DNA of 64,000 nt from Burkholderiaceae bacterium (GTDB lineage Bacteria; Pseudomonadota; Gammaproteobacteria; Burkholderiales; Burkholderiaceae_E). The stretch lies in contig JAOSJU010000001.1 in the NCBI GenBank assembly GCA_027493945.1, forward strand, positions 3,158,484 to 3,222,483, written 5' to 3'. Position numbers and translations under genes: made by a program. Positions 10,401-23,237 of this stretch are shown in pieces. Below the pieces are notes generated by a model. It was not told where the DNA came from. It worked only from the letters and a program-made list of their open reading frames with translations, and did no database searches. How positions within the stretch are numbered: position 1 is the first letter of the stretch; each line of letters begins with the position of its first letter.

Positions 10401-10907
10401 AAAGCGCCGCGCCCAGGCCCGTGCCAGCTCGCGCGCCGCGTCGACGTTGCCGGCGAGCAGCGCCTGGCCGACGTCGCCGTGCTGTGCCCCCGACAGCGCG
10501 ATCAGGCCCTCGCCGATCGGCGCGCCGTCGGCGTGCACCTCGTCGAACCACGCGGCGCGCATTTCGCCGCGCCCGCGGTGCTCGTTCCCGAGCCAGGCGC
10601 GGCTGACGAGTTCGCACAGCCGCAGGTAGCCTGCGCGGTTGCGCGCGAGCAGCAGCATCCGCGACGGACGATCGCGATCGCTGTCGTTGGTGATCCACGT
10701 GTCGACGCCGCAGATCGGCTTGAGGCCGCGCGCGCGTGCCGCCTTGTAGAACTTGACCCAGCCGAACAGGTTGGCGAGATCGGTGAGCGCGACCGCAGGC
10801 TGCCCGTCGTCGAGCGCCGCGCCGATCAGGGCATCGAGGCGCACGATCGAGTCGCTGACCGAGTATTCGGAGTGGACCCGAAGGTGGACGAAGCGGAGCG
10901 CGCTCAT
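7426..10907 (-). CDS. dnaE: DNA polymerase III alpha subunit (frameshifted as read)
   Basis: The replicative polymerase. An N-terminal PHP domain starts MSALRFVHLRVHSEYSV, the catalytic aspartates are in MPDFDIDF, and OB and tau-binding regions lie toward the end. The frame breaks at 9986-9990, after MRQLAREG. Adding one C (GGCTGG to GGCCTGG) gives MRQLAREGLAQRMAKLFPEGGD and a 1160-aa protein, the expected DnaE length. Because dnaE is essential, this break is almost certainly a sequence error. The ATG at 10907 lies within a 12-bp inverted repeat shared with the divergent transporter gene. Confidence 0.95.
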
Positions 10908-10939
10908 GGGTAGAATCTCACCGGCAAATTCTACCCATG
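10905..10939. promoter_or_regulatory. Perfect 12-bp inverted repeat spanning both divergent start codons
   Basis: CATGGGTAGAAT (10905-10916) and ATTCTACCCATG (10928-10939) are exact reverse complements around an 11-bp spacer. The arms contain the dnaE and EamA start codons and a TAGAAT hexamer 20 bp upstream of each, resembling mirror-image -10 elements. Leaders would be only about 13 nt. It could be a symmetric divergent promoter, a shared operator, or both. Confidence 0.6.
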
Positions 10940-11849
10940 TTCCCGACCCCCCAGGCCGCGCACCGTCGCGCCGCACTATTGCTTGCCTTCTGCGCGCTTC
11001 TGTGGAGCATCGCAGGGGTCATCACGCGTCATCTCGAAGCCGCCGACGGCTTCGAGATCACGTTCTGGCGCGCTTTCTTCTGCGCGCTGTCCGTGCTGGC
11101 CATCCTGGGCTGGCAGCGGCGCGGCAATCCGTTCGCGCCGGTACGCGAAATGGGCTGGCCCGGACTGTTCTCCGGCGCGATGTGGGGCGTGATGTTCACC
11201 TGCTTCATGCTCGCGCTCACCCGCACCAGCGTCGCCAACACGCTGCTGGTGATGAGCGTGGCGCCGCTGTTCGCCGCGCTGCTCGGTCGAATCGTGCTCG
11301 GCACCCGGGTGTCGGGCGCGACCGCGCTCGCGATCCTGATGGCCGGCGCCGGAATCTGGTGGATGGTGCGCGAAGGCGTGAGCGCCGACGGCGTCGCCGG
11401 CATGGCGATCGCGCTGGCGGTGCCGGTCGCCTCGGCGATCAACATCGTCACCCTCAAGCGGTTGCATGCGCACGTCGACCTCGCGCCGGCGGTACTGGTC
11501 GGCGCGGTCCTGTGCTGCATCGCCACTGCGCCGATGGCCTGGCCGTTCGAGGCAAGCATCCGCGACCTCGCGCTCCTTGCGCTGCTCGGCGCGGTGCAGC
11601 TGGCGATCCCCTGCTTCCTGATGATTCGTGCCGTGCGCCAGCTGGCCCCCCACGAAGTCGCGCTGATCGCGCTGCTCGAGGTCGTGCTCGGCCCGATCTG
11701 GGCGTGGCTGGGCGCGGGCGAAGCGATGCCGGCGGCAACGATCCGAGGGCGGGCTGGTGGTGCTCGCCGCGCTCGCCGGCGACACCCTGCTCGCGCGCCG
11801 CGCGCTGCGGGCCGTGCCGGCAGCGGCGCAGCCGGCCGGGCTTCACTGA
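10937..11849 (+). CDS. EamA/DMT-family transporter (frameshifted near its end)
   Basis: A ten-helix drug/metabolite transporter-type protein with two EamA repeats; the start MFPTPQAAHRRAALLLAFCALLWS leads straight into helix 1. Substrate is unknown. The frame breaks in CCGAGG at 11743-11748. Removing the G (CCAGG) restores TIQGGLVVLAALAGDTLLARRALR and a stop at 11849, about 303 aa. Without the correction the last helix is replaced by an Arg-rich tail. It is transcribed divergently from dnaE. Confidence 0.85.
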
Positions 11850-11859
11850 GGCGCACGCC

Positions 11860-12728
11860 ATGACGATCACACCCGAAACCTTCACGCTCGTGCGGCCCGG
11901 CGGCGTCGAGTTGCGCGGACTGTGCTGGCGGCCGGCGAACGCCGCGACGACGCGCACGATCGTGATCGTGCACGGGCTGGGCGAGCACGTCGGGCGCTAT
12001 GCAGCGCTCGGCGAGTGGCTCGCGGCGCGCGGATGGACGCTGCGCGGCCACGATCACCGCGGTCACGGCCGCTCGCAGGGCGCGCGCGGCACGCTCGTGT
12101 CGTCGCACGATCTCGTCGACGACCTGTCCGCCGCGATCGACGCGCTGGGCGCGCCCGCGTCGGCGCCGCCGCTGCTGATCGGCCACAGCCTCGGCGGCCT
12201 GGTCGCGCTCACCTATGCGTTGCGGCATCCCGACCGGATCGCCGGCCTGGTGCTGTCGTCGCCCGCGCTCGCGCCGGGGCTCGGCGTGTTCCAGAAGGCG
12301 CTGCTCGCCGTGATGTCGCGGCTCGCGCCCGACGTCGCGGTGAACAACGGCCTCGACCCGTCCAAGCTGTCGCACGATGCGGCGGTCGTGCGCGCCTATC
12401 TCGACGACCCGCTGGTGCACGACCGCATCTCGGCGCGGCTCGCCCGCTTCATCGTCGACGGTGCGCGCGAAGCGCTCGACGCGGCCCCCGCGCTGGCGGT
12501 GCCCACGCTGCTCGTCTATGCCGGCGACGACCGGCTCGTCCATCCCGAAGGCAGCCGCGAGTTCGCGCGGCGCGCGCCGGCGTCTCTGCTGGTCGCGCGC
12601 GAGTACGCGAAGCTGTGGCACGAGATCCTGAACGAGACGCCTGCCGAGCGCGGCGCGGTGCTTGCCGATCTGGACGCGTGGCTCTCGGAGAGAAGGGGGA
12701 AGGGGAAGGGGGAAGGGTTTCGGAATGA
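11860..12728 (+). CDS. Alpha/beta hydrolase, monoacylglycerol-lipase type
   Basis: Serine hydrolase with HGLGEH near the oxyanion hole, nucleophile elbow GHSLGG, acid YAGDDRLVHPEG and catalytic His in KLWHEILNE, the monoacylglycerol lipase/lysophospholipase pattern. As read, the frame runs without a stop through a G-rich stretch (12693-12733) directly into gluQ, giving a 585-codon fusion. A TGA at 12726-12728 in another frame overlaps the likely gluQ start as ATGA, so one missing G in the G-runs would end this protein there. I annotate separate genes. Confidence 0.8.
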
Positions 12729-13617
12729 GGGGGCGCCGTATGTCGGGCGCTTTGCGCCTTCGCCGACGGGGCCGCTGCATGCGGGGTCGCTGGTCGCGGC
12801 GATGGCGAGTTATCTCGATGCGCGCGCGCATCGTGGTCGCTGGCTGCTGCGCATCGAAGACCTCGATCCGCCGCGCGAAGCGCGTGGTGCCAGCGTGGCG
12901 ATCGTCGATACGCTGGCGCGGCTCGGATTCGCGCACGACGGGGAAATTGTCCATCAGAGCGCGCGCGACGCGGCGTACCGCGGCGCGTTCGAGCAGCTGA
13001 CGGCGACGGGCCGGGTCTACCCCTGCGCATGCACGCGCCGCGAGGTCGCCGATTCGGTGCTGCGCAACGAGCGCGAGCGACCGCGCAACGCGGAACTCGT
13101 CTATCCCGGCACATGCCGCAACGGCATGCCGGCGGGCCGCGAGCCCCGCGCCTGGCGCGTGCGCGTCGATGCCACGCCGATCGCCTGGCGCGACCGGCGC
13201 GCCGGCGAATCGACCGAGCGCCTCGACGAGACGGTCGGCGACTTCGTCCTGCGCCGCGCGGACGGCCTCTGGGCGTACCAGCTCGCGGTGGTGGTCGACG
13301 ATGCCTGGCAGGGCGTCACCGACGTCGTGCGCGGCGCCGACCTGCGCGACTCGACTGCGCGCCAGGTCTACCTGCAGCGGCTGCTCGGCCTGCCCACGCC
13401 GCGCTACCTGCACCTGCCGGTGGTGGTCGACGCCGAGGGAAACAAGCTCTCGAAGCAGACCGGCGCCGCGCCGATCGATCCGCAGCGCGGCGTGCAGGCG
13501 CTCAACGCGGCGCTGGGCGTCCTGGGACTGGGGGAGATCGCCGCCGGGTCGCCGGCGGGCTTCTGGCCCGAGGCGACCGCGCGCTGGGCGCGCTCGCCCT
13601 GGATGGACGGGCGCTGA
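12725..13617 (+). CDS. gluQ: Glutamyl-Q tRNA(Asp) synthetase
   Basis: A GluRS paralogue lacking the anticodon-binding domain; it activates glutamate and attaches it to queuosine in tRNA(Asp). The domain begins [15 protein letters not shown] (HIGH-equivalent), continues with [10 protein letters not shown], has the zinc-site cysteines in [10 protein letters not shown] and YPGTC, and KLSKQTG in place of KMSKS. ATG 12725 gives [10 protein letters not shown] only if one G is added to the G5 run at 12729-12733. As read, the gene is fused in frame to the hydrolase and has no start of its own. Confidence 0.9.
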
Positions 13618-13621
13618 GGCG

Positions 13622-15062
13622 CTATCCCTTGCGGCCGCCACCCAGCAGCGCCGCCACCGGGCGTTCCGACTTGCGCGGGCCGGTGACCGATCCGCGCGCC
13701 GGCACTTCCAGGTGCCGCGTCTGCCTGCGCGGCCGCCTCCGCCGGCTCGGCCTGAGCCGGCTCGTAGGGCTGGTAGAAGAACGGATCGGTGGAGTAGCCG
13801 CTTGTGCGCGGCGCGCGCGACTCGCCCTCGGGGCGGCGGCGCTTCGGCGTACCGGTGGCGCGATCGCGACGCGCATCGGGCGCTTCTCGCCGCTCGCGGC
13901 GCGGCCGCGCCTCGGCCGGGCCGAGGTCGAGCGACTCGACCGGCAGCTTGCGCTTGATCAGTTTCTCGATCTCGACGAGCAGGCGCTCGTCGTTGCCGGT
14001 CATCAGCGACAACGCCACGCCGCTGGCCCCGGCGCGACCGGTGCGGCCGATCCGGTGCACGTAGTCTTCGGCGCTGTACGGCAGGTCGTAGTTGATGACC
14101 GCCGGCAGCTCGACGATGTCGAGTCCGCGCGCGGCGACGTCGGTGGCCACCAGCACGACGATTTCGCCCTTCTTGAACGCTTCGAGCGTGGCCAGCCGCT
14201 CCTGCTGGGTCTTGTCGCCGTGGATCGCGGCGGCGTTCAGTCCGTCGCGTTCGAGCTGCCGTGCCAGCCGGCCCGCGCCGATCTTGGTGTTGGTGAAGAC
14301 GATCACCTGCTGCAGCTGCCGCTCGCGCACCAGCTTCGCGACCGCCGCACGCTTGGCATCGATATCGGCCACGCGGAACACCAGCTGCTCGACGTTCTCG
14401 GCGGTGGCATTACGCCGGGCCACTTCGATCAGGAGCGGGTCGTTCAGGAAGGTTTCGGCCAGCTTGCGGATCTCGGTGGAGAAAGTGGCCGAGAACATCA
14501 GGTTCTGGCGCCGCGCCGGCAGTGCGTGGATGATCCGCTGGATATCGGGCAGGAAGCCCATGTCGAGCATCCGGTCGGCTTCGTCGAGCACCAGCAACTC
14601 GGCCTGCGCCAGCGAGACCGTCTTCTGGCCCATGTGATCGAGCAGCCGCCCCGGCGTGGCGATCAGCACTTCGCAGCCTTGGCGCAGCGCCGCGATCTGC
14701 GGCTTGATGTCGACGCCGCCGAACACGACGGCCGACTTCAGCCCGGTGTGCTTCGCGTACTCGCGGACGTTCTCGTAGATCTGGTCGGCCAGCTCGCGGG
14801 TAGGCGCGAGGATCAGCGCGCGCACCGGGTGGCGCGCCGGCGAGGCGCTGGTGTTGGCCAGCGGCATCAGCCGCTGGAGGATCGGCAGCGCGAAACCGGC
14901 GGTCTTGCCGGTGCCCGTCTGGGCGGCGCCCATCACGTCGCGCCCCTGCATGACCACGGGGATCGCCTGCGCCTGGATCGGGGTGGGTTCCCTGTAGCCG
15001 AGTTCGGTGACTGCCCGCAGGATGGGTTCGGCGAGGCCGAAGGAATCGAAGGTGGTGCTCAA
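13622..15062 (-). CDS. rhlE: DEAD-box RNA helicase RhlE (frameshifted in its tail)
   Basis: ATP-dependent RNA helicase used in ribosome assembly and RNA decay. Motif [27 protein letters not shown] and [10 protein letters not shown] are all present. The TTG at 15062 gives [15 protein letters not shown], the normal N terminus. After a basic linker and [19 protein letters not shown] the frame changes near 13715; the other frame ends in [19 protein letters not shown], the usual RhlE C terminus, at 13622. One surplus base explains this. About 480 aa when corrected. Confidence 0.92.
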
Positions 15063-15275
15063 ATGGGGCCGTTCGGGTGCGCCGCCGCAGGCCGGTCGGA
15101 GCGGGGCATCGGGTAAAAACCGCCATTGTCCCCCTTTCGGGGGCGGATGCAACCGCGCGGCTGGAGCGCGCCCTCGGATCCCGCGGGCCCGGCGCCAGCG
15201 CCCGGGGGCTGCGCCAGGCGTGTCCGCGTTGACACGGCACAATAGCGCACCCCGCAGTCTGCCCGATACTGAGCC

Positions 15276-15893
15276 ATGCGATCGATTCACCTCCGGCCAA
15301 CGCCAGGCCCCTTGCGTCCGGGCCCCTCCCGCCTGCGGATGCTTGTCGCAACGCTGCTCGCGGCCGCCCTCGCCGGCTGCCAGGCGCTGCTGCCCGATGC
15401 CTCGGACGCGACGCAGGTGGAATGGCACAGCTTCGACCAGGCCCGCGCGGCGATCGAGGCGATCGAGCCGTTCCACAGCCAAAAGTCGGCGCTGATCGAA
15501 AACGGCTTCGACCCGAAGCGCAACCCCGCGGTGACGATCCTCACCTACCCCGAGATCGTGCAGCGTTTCTCCGCCGGCAGCGCGCTGCGCCCCGACGAAT
15601 ACGAGCCCGGCATCCGCACCTGCCTGGCCGCCGGCAAGGAGTGCTCGGGCTACGCGATCGCGGCGCGCAAGGTCAAGCGCGACCGCATCGGCAACTTCTG
15701 GCTCGACTCGTTCGCGTTCCGGCGCGAGACCAACATCACCGGCTGGACCTTCAACGGCCTGATCCTGTTCGTCGACGACCTGGTGGTCTACACGGTGTTC
15801 GGCGGCCAGCCCAACCTGCACGAGCTGCAGATCACGCGCAATCCGCTCGGGCCGCTGCAGGGCTGGGGCGAGGCGCTGCGCCCGCGGTTCTGA
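15276..15893 (+). CDS. Putative lipoprotein, unknown function
   Basis: A 205-aa protein with a signal sequence and the lipobox LAGC, so it is probably lipid-anchored after export. The ATG at 15276 is used; an in-frame ATG at 15339 ([14 protein letters not shown]) would give a more typical signal peptide. The mature part contains [18 protein letters not shown] and [26 protein letters not shown] recognise no catalytic motif and assign no function. It precedes prfC by 78 bp. Confidence 0.8.
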   Translation: MRSIHLRPTPGPLRPGPSRLRMLVATLLAAALAGCQALLPDASDATQVEWHSFDQARAAIEAIEPFHSQKSALIENGFDPKRNPAVTILTYPEIVQRFSAGSALRPDEYEPGIRTCLAAGKECSGYAIAARKVKRDRIGNFWLDSFAFRRETNITGWTFNGLILFVDDLVVYTVFGGQPNLHELQITRNPLGPLQGWGEALRPRF

Positions 15894-15971
15894 CGCCGCG
15901 CCCGGGCAGGCGCTCCGACGGCCCGTCCTTGGGGCCGTTCGCATATACTTCGGGGCCCCGAGCGATCCCCG

Positions 15972-17579
15972 ATGCAACCCCCTCCCGAGTACGCCCGGCG
16001 AAGAACCTTCGCCATCATCTCCCACCCCGACGCCGGCAAGACGACGCTCACCGAGAAGCTGCTGCTGTTTTCGGGCGCGATCCAGATCGCCGGCAGCGTC
16101 AAGGCGCGCAAGGCGAGCCGCCACGCGACCTCCGACTGGATGGAGATCGAGAAGCAGCGCGGCATCTCGGTGGCGAGCTCGGTGATGCAGTTCGTGCACC
16201 GCGACTGCGTGATCAACCTGCTCGACACGCCGGGCCACCAGGACTTCTCCGAAGACACCTACCGGGTGCTCACCGCGGTCGACGCGGCACTGATGGTGAT
16301 CGACGCGGCCAACGGCATCGAGTCGCAGACGCTGCGGCTGCTCGAGATCTGCCGCAGCCGCAACATCCCGATCGTCACGTTCGTGAACAAGCTCGACCGC
16401 GAGGTGCGCGGCCCGCTCGACCTGCTCGACGAGATCGAGCGCGAGCTGGGGATGGCGCCGATCGCGTTCACCTGGCCCGTCGGCATGGGCAACCGCTTCC
16501 GCGGCGTCTACGACCTGCGCATCGACCGGGTGCGGCGTTTCCGTGCAGGCACGGACCGCGACGTCGGGGAGGCCGAGCTGGTCGATGTCGCCGACCCGCA
16601 GCAGGCGGCCTCGCTCGGGCAGGAGTGGGTCGACGCGGCCCCCGAGCTCGAACTGGTGCGCGGGGCTTCGCCGGAATTCGACCGCGAGCTGTTCCTCGCC
16701 GCGCGCCAGACGCCGGTGTTCTTCGGCTCGGCGATCAACAATTTCGGCGTGCGCGAGGTGCTCGACGCGATCGTCGACCTGGTGCCGATGCCGGGCCCCA
16801 GGCATGCCGACGAGCGCATGGTGACACCCGAGGAGCCGAAGTTCAGCGGTGTCGTGTTCAAGGTGCAGGCCAACATGGACCCGCAGCACCGCGACCGCGT
16901 GGCCTTCGTGCGCGTGTGCTCGGGCCGTTTCGAGCGCGGCATGGCGCTGCTCGACACGCGCTCGAAGCGCCAGCTGCGCCCGCAGAACGTGGTCACCTTC
17001 CTGTCGCAGCGCCGCGACCTGGTCGACGAGGCGTATCCGGGCGACATCATCGGCATTCCGAACCACGGCACGCTGAGCCTCGGCGACACGCTCACCGAGG
17101 GCGAGATGCTGCACTTCAGCGGACTGCCGTTCTTCGCGCCGGAGACGTTCCGGACGATCGAGGTGGTCGATCCGATGAAGATGAAGCAGCTGCGCGCGGC
17201 GCTCGCGCAGCTCGGCGACGAGGGCGCGATCCAGGTGTTCCGGCAGGACGGCGGCAGCCGCTTGCTGCTCGGGGCGGTGGGCGAACTGCAGTTCGAGGTG
17301 GTCGCCCACCGGCTGCGCGTCGAGTACAACGTGGAAGCGCGGATCGCGCCGGCGCCCTATGTCGCGGCGCGCTGGATCGACGGCGACGACGAGGCGATGG
17401 TGGAGCGCTTCCTCGAGCAGAACGCGGCGCGCGTCGCGCTCGACGCGGCCGACGCCCCCACCTACCTGGTCCGCACGCCGCACGAGATCACGGTGGCGCA
17501 GGAACGCTGGCCGCAGCTGCGCTTCAGCGTCATGCGCGAGCGCGGGGGCGCCCGGTTCGCGCTGCAGCCGCATTCTTGA
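15972..17579 (+). CDS. prfC: Peptide chain release factor 3
   Basis: RF3 is the GTPase that recycles RF1/RF2 after translation termination. GTPase motifs are HPDAGKTTL (G1), RGISVASSV (switch I), DTPGHQDF (G3) and NKLDRE (G4), followed by domains II and III. The 535-aa length matches the family. It is distinguished from EF-G by length and the SHPDAGKTT signature. The stop overlaps an interrupted palindrome at 17579-17598. Confidence 0.96.
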   Translation: MQPPPEYARRRTFAIISHPDAGKTTLTEKLLLFSGAIQIAGSVKARKASRHATSDWMEIEKQRGISVASSVMQFVHRDCVINLLDTPGHQDFSEDTYRVLTAVDAALMVIDAANGIESQTLRLLEICRSRNIPIVTFVNKLDREVRGPLDLLDEIERELGMAPIAFTWPVGMGNRFRGVYDLRIDRVRRFRAGTDRDVGEAELVDVADPQQAASLGQEWVDAAPELELVRGASPEFDRELFLAARQTPVFFGSAINNFGVREVLDAIVDLVPMPGPRHADERMVTPEEPKFSGVVFKVQANMDPQHRDRVAFVRVCSGRFERGMALLDTRSKRQLRPQNVVTFLSQRRDLVDEAYPGDIIGIPNHGTLSLGDTLTEGEMLHFSGLPFFAPETFRTIEVVDPMKMKQLRAALAQLGDEGAIQVFRQDGGSRLLLGAVGELQFEVVAHRLRVEYNVEARIAPAPYVAARWIDGDDEAMVERFLEQNAARVALDAADAPTYLVRTPHEITVAQERWPQLRFSVMRERGGARFALQPHS

Positions 17580-17598
17580 GTTCAGATTTTCCTGAACT
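17579..17598. promoter_or_regulatory. Interrupted palindrome between prfC and tkt
   Basis: AGTTCAG and CTGAACT flank ATTTTC. The stem is short and has no U-tract, so it is a weak terminator candidate. A regulator operator for tkt is equally possible. No protein is assigned. Confidence 0.35.
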
Positions 17599-17643
17599 GA
17601 CACCTAAGAATTCCTGACTTCAAATGAGCCGGCGCGGCTCCTA

Positions 17644-17672
17644 GAGTCTCCGGGTAGCCCCCGTGGAGACTC
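17644..17672 (+). promoter_or_regulatory. Hairpin that would sequester the tkt ribosome-binding site
   Basis: GAGTCTCC (17644-17651) and GGAGACTC (17665-17672) can form an 8-bp stem with a 13-nt loop, ending three bases before the tkt ATG at 17676. The GGAG in the 3' arm is the apparent Shine-Dalgarno sequence, so the folded RNA should hinder initiation. Confidence 0.5.
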
Positions 17673-17675
17673 CCG

Positions 17676-19745
<2,070 letters not shown>

Positions 19746-19750
19746 CCCGA

Positions 19751-20788
19751 ATGGCGCTCGTTTCGCTTCGCCAGCTGCTGGATCACGCCGCCGAGCACGG
19801 CTACGGCGTGCCGGCCTTCAACGTCAACAACCTCGAGCAGATCCACGCGATCATGGAGGGCGCGCAGCGCACGCAGAGCCCGGTGATCCTGCAGGCCTCG
19901 GCCGGCGCGCGCAAGTACGCCGGAGAGCCGTACCTGCGCCACATGGTGCTCGCGGCGGTCGAGGCGCATCCCGACATCCCGGTCGTGCTGCACCAGGACC
20001 ACGGCGCGTCGCCGGCGGTATGCCAGCAGGCGATCCGCTCGGGCTTCACCAGCGTGATGATGGACGGCTCGCTGCTCGAGGACGCGAAGACCCCGGCCAG
20101 CTACGACTACAACGTCGAGGTCACGCGCAAGGTCTGCGAGTTCGCGCACGCGGTCGGCGTGTCGGTCGAAGGCGAGCTCGGCTGCCTCGGTTCGCTCGAA
20201 ACCGGCGAGGCGGGCGAGGAAGACGGCGTGGGCGCGGCCGGCAAGCTGAGCCACGACATGCTGCTCACCGACCCCGAGCAGGCGCGCGACTTCGTCGCCC
20301 GCACCGGCGTGGATGCGCTCGCGATCGCGATCGGCACCAGCCACGGCGCCTACAAGTTCACCCGCAAGCCCACCGGCGACATCCTTGCGATCGACCGCAT
20401 CGCGAAGATCCACGCCGCGGTGCCGAACACACACTTGGTGATGCACGGCAGCTCCAGCGTGCCGCAGGAGTGGCTGGAGATCATCCGCAAGTACGGCGGC
20501 GACATGCGCGAGACCTACGGCGTGCCGGTCGAAGAGATTCGCCGCGGCATCGACAACGGCGTGCGCAAGGTCAACATCGACACCGACATCCGCCTGGCGA
20601 TGACCGGCGCGATGCGCCGCGTGTTCGCCGAGCAGCCCTCGGAGTTCGATCCGCGCAAGGCGCTCGCCGCCGCGAAGAACGCCGCGCGCGAGATCGTCCA
20701 GGCGCGCTTCGAGGCGTTCGGCTGCGCCGGCCAGGCCGCGAGACTCGAGCCGGTGCCGCTGGAGGCGATGATCCAGCGCTATCGCTGA
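19751..20788 (+). CDS. fba: Class II fructose-bisphosphate aldolase
   Basis: Zinc-dependent aldolase interconverting fructose 1,6-bisphosphate with two trioses; Calvin-type members also use sedoheptulose bisphosphate. VVLHQDHGA holds the catalytic Asp and a zinc His, followed by [15 protein letters not shown] and HGSSSVP. The ATG at 19751 gives [27 protein letters not shown], the standard start, and 345 aa. Pairing with tkt suggests a central carbon operon. Confidence 0.96.
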   Translation: MALVSLRQLLDHAAEHGYGVPAFNVNNLEQIHAIMEGAQRTQSPVILQASAGARKYAGEPYLRHMVLAAVEAHPDIPVVLHQDHGASPAVCQQAIRSGFTSVMMDGSLLEDAKTPASYDYNVEVTRKVCEFAHAVGVSVEGELGCLGSLETGEAGEEDGVGAAGKLSHDMLLTDPEQARDFVARTGVDALAIAIGTSHGAYKFTRKPTGDILAIDRIAKIHAAVPNTHLVMHGSSSVPQEWLEIIRKYGGDMRETYGVPVEEIRRGIDNGVRKVNIDTDIRLAMTGAMRRVFAEQPSEFDPRKALAAAKNAAREIVQARFEAFGCAGQAARLEPVPLEAMIQRYR

Positions 20789-20844
20789 GCGCCCCCGCGC
20801 GGGAGCCTCTAAGATGAGCCCCCGACAGACGAACGGAGGCCGCC

Positions 20845-21702
20845 ATGCGCTGGAAGGGAGAACGCGAGAGCTCGAACGTCGAGGACCGACGCGGCATGGG
20901 CAGCCGCCGCGCCGGCCTGGGGCTGGGCACGATCGTGATCGCGATGATCGCCGCGTGGCTGTTCGGCGTCGACCCGCGAATGATCATGGGGGTGCTCGAA
21001 GGCGTCGACACGATGACCGGATCGTCGATGCCGCAGCAAGGCCCGGCGCCGGCACCGACCGACGAGACCGGCCGCTTCGTGTCGGTGGTGCTGGCCAGCA
21101 CCGAAGACGTCTGGTCGGGAATCTTCCAGCAGGCTGGCCGCGCCTACCAGCCGCCGAAGCTCGTGCTGTACAGCGGACGCATCGACACCGCCTGCGGACT
21201 GGGCGCCGCCGCGTCGGGCCCGTTCTACTGCCCCGGCGACCAGCGGCTGTACATCGACCTGGGCTTCTTCCAGCTGATGCGCGAGCGGCTGGGCGCTCCC
21301 GGCGACTTCGCGCAGGCCTACGTCGTCGCGCACGAGGTCGGCCACCACGTGCAGAACCTGCTCGGCACGATGGAACAGATGGACCGCGCGCGCCGGCGCG
21401 CCTCCGAGCAGCAGTACAACGCGCTTTCGGTGCGGCTCGAACTGCAGGCCGACTGCTACGCCGGCGTCTGGGCGAACCACTCGCAGCAGGCACGCAACTG
21501 GCTCGAGAAGGGCGACATCGAGGAAGGCATGGGCGCCGCCTCGGCGGTCGGCGACGACCGGCTGCAGCGGCAGTCGCAAGGGGTCGTCGTCCCGGAAACC
21601 TTCACGCACGGTTCGTCGGCGCAGCGCGTGCGCTGGTTCCGCGCCGGACTGGAAAGCGGGCGCGCGTCGCAGTGCGACACGTTCTCCGCAAGAGCGCTTT
21701 GA
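20845..21702 (+). CDS. Neutral zinc metallopeptidase, YpfJ/KPN_02809 type
   Basis: Membrane-anchored metalloprotease-like protein of 285 aa with one N-terminal transmembrane segment (GLGTIVIAMIAAWLFGV) and the zinc motif HEVGHH, followed by LELQADCYAGVWA, which supplies the third ligand and the family signature. Physiological substrate is unknown. The ATG at 20845 follows GGAGG. Confidence 0.9.
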   Translation: MRWKGERESSNVEDRRGMGSRRAGLGLGTIVIAMIAAWLFGVDPRMIMGVLEGVDTMTGSSMPQQGPAPAPTDETGRFVSVVLASTEDVWSGIFQQAGRAYQPPKLVLYSGRIDTACGLGAAASGPFYCPGDQRLYIDLGFFQLMRERLGAPGDFAQAYVVAHEVGHHVQNLLGTMEQMDRARRRASEQQYNALSVRLELQADCYAGVWANHSQQARNWLEKGDIEEGMGAASAVGDDRLQRQSQGVVVPETFTHGSSAQRVRWFRAGLESGRASQCDTFSARAL

Positions 21703-21721
21703 TCACCCAAGGAGGAACTCG

Positions 21722-22240
21722 ATGAGTCGTACTACCCTCGCCGTCTCGCTGATCGCGATCGGCATCACCGCCCCCGCTTGGGGCGCGCCCGTCATGATGT
21801 CCGGCGATTGGGCGAAGACCGCCTGCGATGCGTGGAACAAGGACCCGGTCCTGGTCGGCAAGTTGGTCGAGAGCGGCTGGGTGAAGAACGACAGGGGGCG
21901 GGGCTACAAGATCCTGCAGATCGCCCGCGCCGACTGCGGCGGGACGCCCACCGCGGAGTTGCGTGTCTCGCTGCAGGACGGCAAGGCCCTGTGCGTCTAC
22001 GGCGGAAGCCCGAACGCCGACAAGGTCGACACCGGATCCGATTACGTGATGAACGCGCACACCGGCCGCTGGCTGGAGATGGGCAGGAGCGAATACGGGC
22101 CGATGAAGGCGATGATGCTCGGGCGCCTGGGCTTCGACGGCCCGACGATGGAAGCGATGGGCAACATGGGCCCGTTCGAGAACTTCCTGAAGCTGGTGGG
22201 CTCGGTGCCCGGCGACACCGCCACCTGTCCCGGCAAGTAG
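21722..22240 (+). CDS. Exported protein with weak SCP2-like features
   Basis: A 172-aa protein with a Sec signal peptide (MSRTTLAVSLIAIGITAPAWGA) after a strong AAGGAGG site. The mature part has two cysteines near the N terminus and in CPGK at the end, and a C-terminal stretch (MKAMMLGRLGFDGPTMEAMGNMGPFENFLKLVG cut short here as MGPFENFLKLVG) that resembles the tail of SCP2-type lipid-binding domains. That similarity is weak and no function is assigned. It follows the zinc protease by 19 bp. Confidence 0.75.
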   Translation: MSRTTLAVSLIAIGITAPAWGAPVMMSGDWAKTACDAWNKDPVLVGKLVESGWVKNDRGRGYKILQIARADCGGTPTAELRVSLQDGKALCVYGGSPNADKVDTGSDYVMNAHTGRWLEMGRSEYGPMKAMMLGRLGFDGPTMEAMGNMGPFENFLKLVGSVPGDTATCPGK

Positions 22241-22310
22241 GGCCTGCCGGGCTGCGGGCCCCGCCCCCGCAGCCCATGCCACGTGGGGCGCCGCGAGCCG
22301 CGGCGCACTG

Positions 22311-23202
22311 CTACCCCGCCGCGCGGCAATGCGCGGCGATCGCTTCGACCAGCGCCGGCCACAACGCCGGCGGCAGGTCGTGCCCCATTCCTTCGATCGC
22401 CATCAGCCGCGCGCCCGGAATCGATCGCGCCGTGTCGCGTCCGGCCTCGAGCGGCACCAGCGGGTCGTCGACGCCGTGGATCACGAGCGTCGGCGCCGGG
22501 ATCCGCTTCAGCCGCGCGCGACGATCGGGCGCCGCGATGATCGCCAGCAGCTGACGCAGCGTGCCGGCCGGGTCGTAGGCGCGGCGCACGCCGCGCTCGA
22601 TGAAGTTGCGCAGCTCGACCTGATCGGCCGGGAAACCCGGGCTGCCGATCACGCCGAACAGCGACACCAGGTGCTCGACCACGGCCTCGACGTCGCCCGG
22701 CCTCGGGTGCCGGACGCAGCAGCGCCTTGCGCGCGGCCGCCGAAGGCTTCGCCAGCGCCGCGTTGCCGCTGCTCGACATGATCGACGTCAGGCTCGCGAC
22801 GCGCGACGGGTGGCGGATCGCGACCAGCTGCGCGATCATGCCGCCCATCGACGCGCCGACGACGTGCGCGCGCGTGAGGCCCAGCGCATCCATCAGGCCC
22901 ACCGCATCGTCGGCCATGTCGTCGAGCGAATAGGGGGCCGGCACCGGCAGCCGCAGCCACTTCGCCGCCAGCGCCATCATCAGGTTCGCGCTGCCGCCTC
23001 CCGACATCCGCGACGACAGGCCGCTGTCTCGGTTGTCGAAGCGCACGACGCGGAAGCCCGCGCTCACCAGCCCTTCGCAGAACGGGTCGGGCCAGGCGAT
23101 CGACTGCATGCCCAGCCCCATGATCAGCACGATCGCCGGCGCCTGCGGGTCGCCGAGCGACTCGTACTCGATGCGCACGCCGTTCGCGTCGACCGCCGGC
23201 AT
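22311..23202 (-). CDS. Alpha/beta hydrolase (frameshifted as read)
   Basis: Serine hydrolase: LIMGLGMQ oxyanion region, nucleophile elbow GASMGGM, acid in HGVDDPLVPLEAG and catalytic His in EGMGHDLPP. The frame breaks in the gene-strand sequence CCGAGG (22701-22706). Deleting the G gives APRPGDVEAVVEHLVSLFG and a 296-aa protein. Related to the methylesterase/TAP-type hydrolases; the substrate is unknown. Confidence 0.85.
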
Positions 23203-23237
23203 CTTCGGGCTCTCCGGTGCGCGCGGGTCGCGCCGCC

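Noticed and set aside
11860-13617. A true bifunctional lipase-GluQRS enzyme
   Set aside because: The linker is G-run low complexity, other frameshifts are frequent here and an ATGA overlap reappears after adding two G bases. Kept as a finding, not as the annotation.
15229-15234. TTGACA -35 element before the lipoprotein gene
   Set aside because: No acceptable -10 hexamer lies 16-18 bp downstream.
13404-17603. A single 1399-codon minus-strand protein
   Set aside because: Only the rhlE part is real. The upstream half is antisense to prfC and the lipoprotein gene and is a shadow frame.
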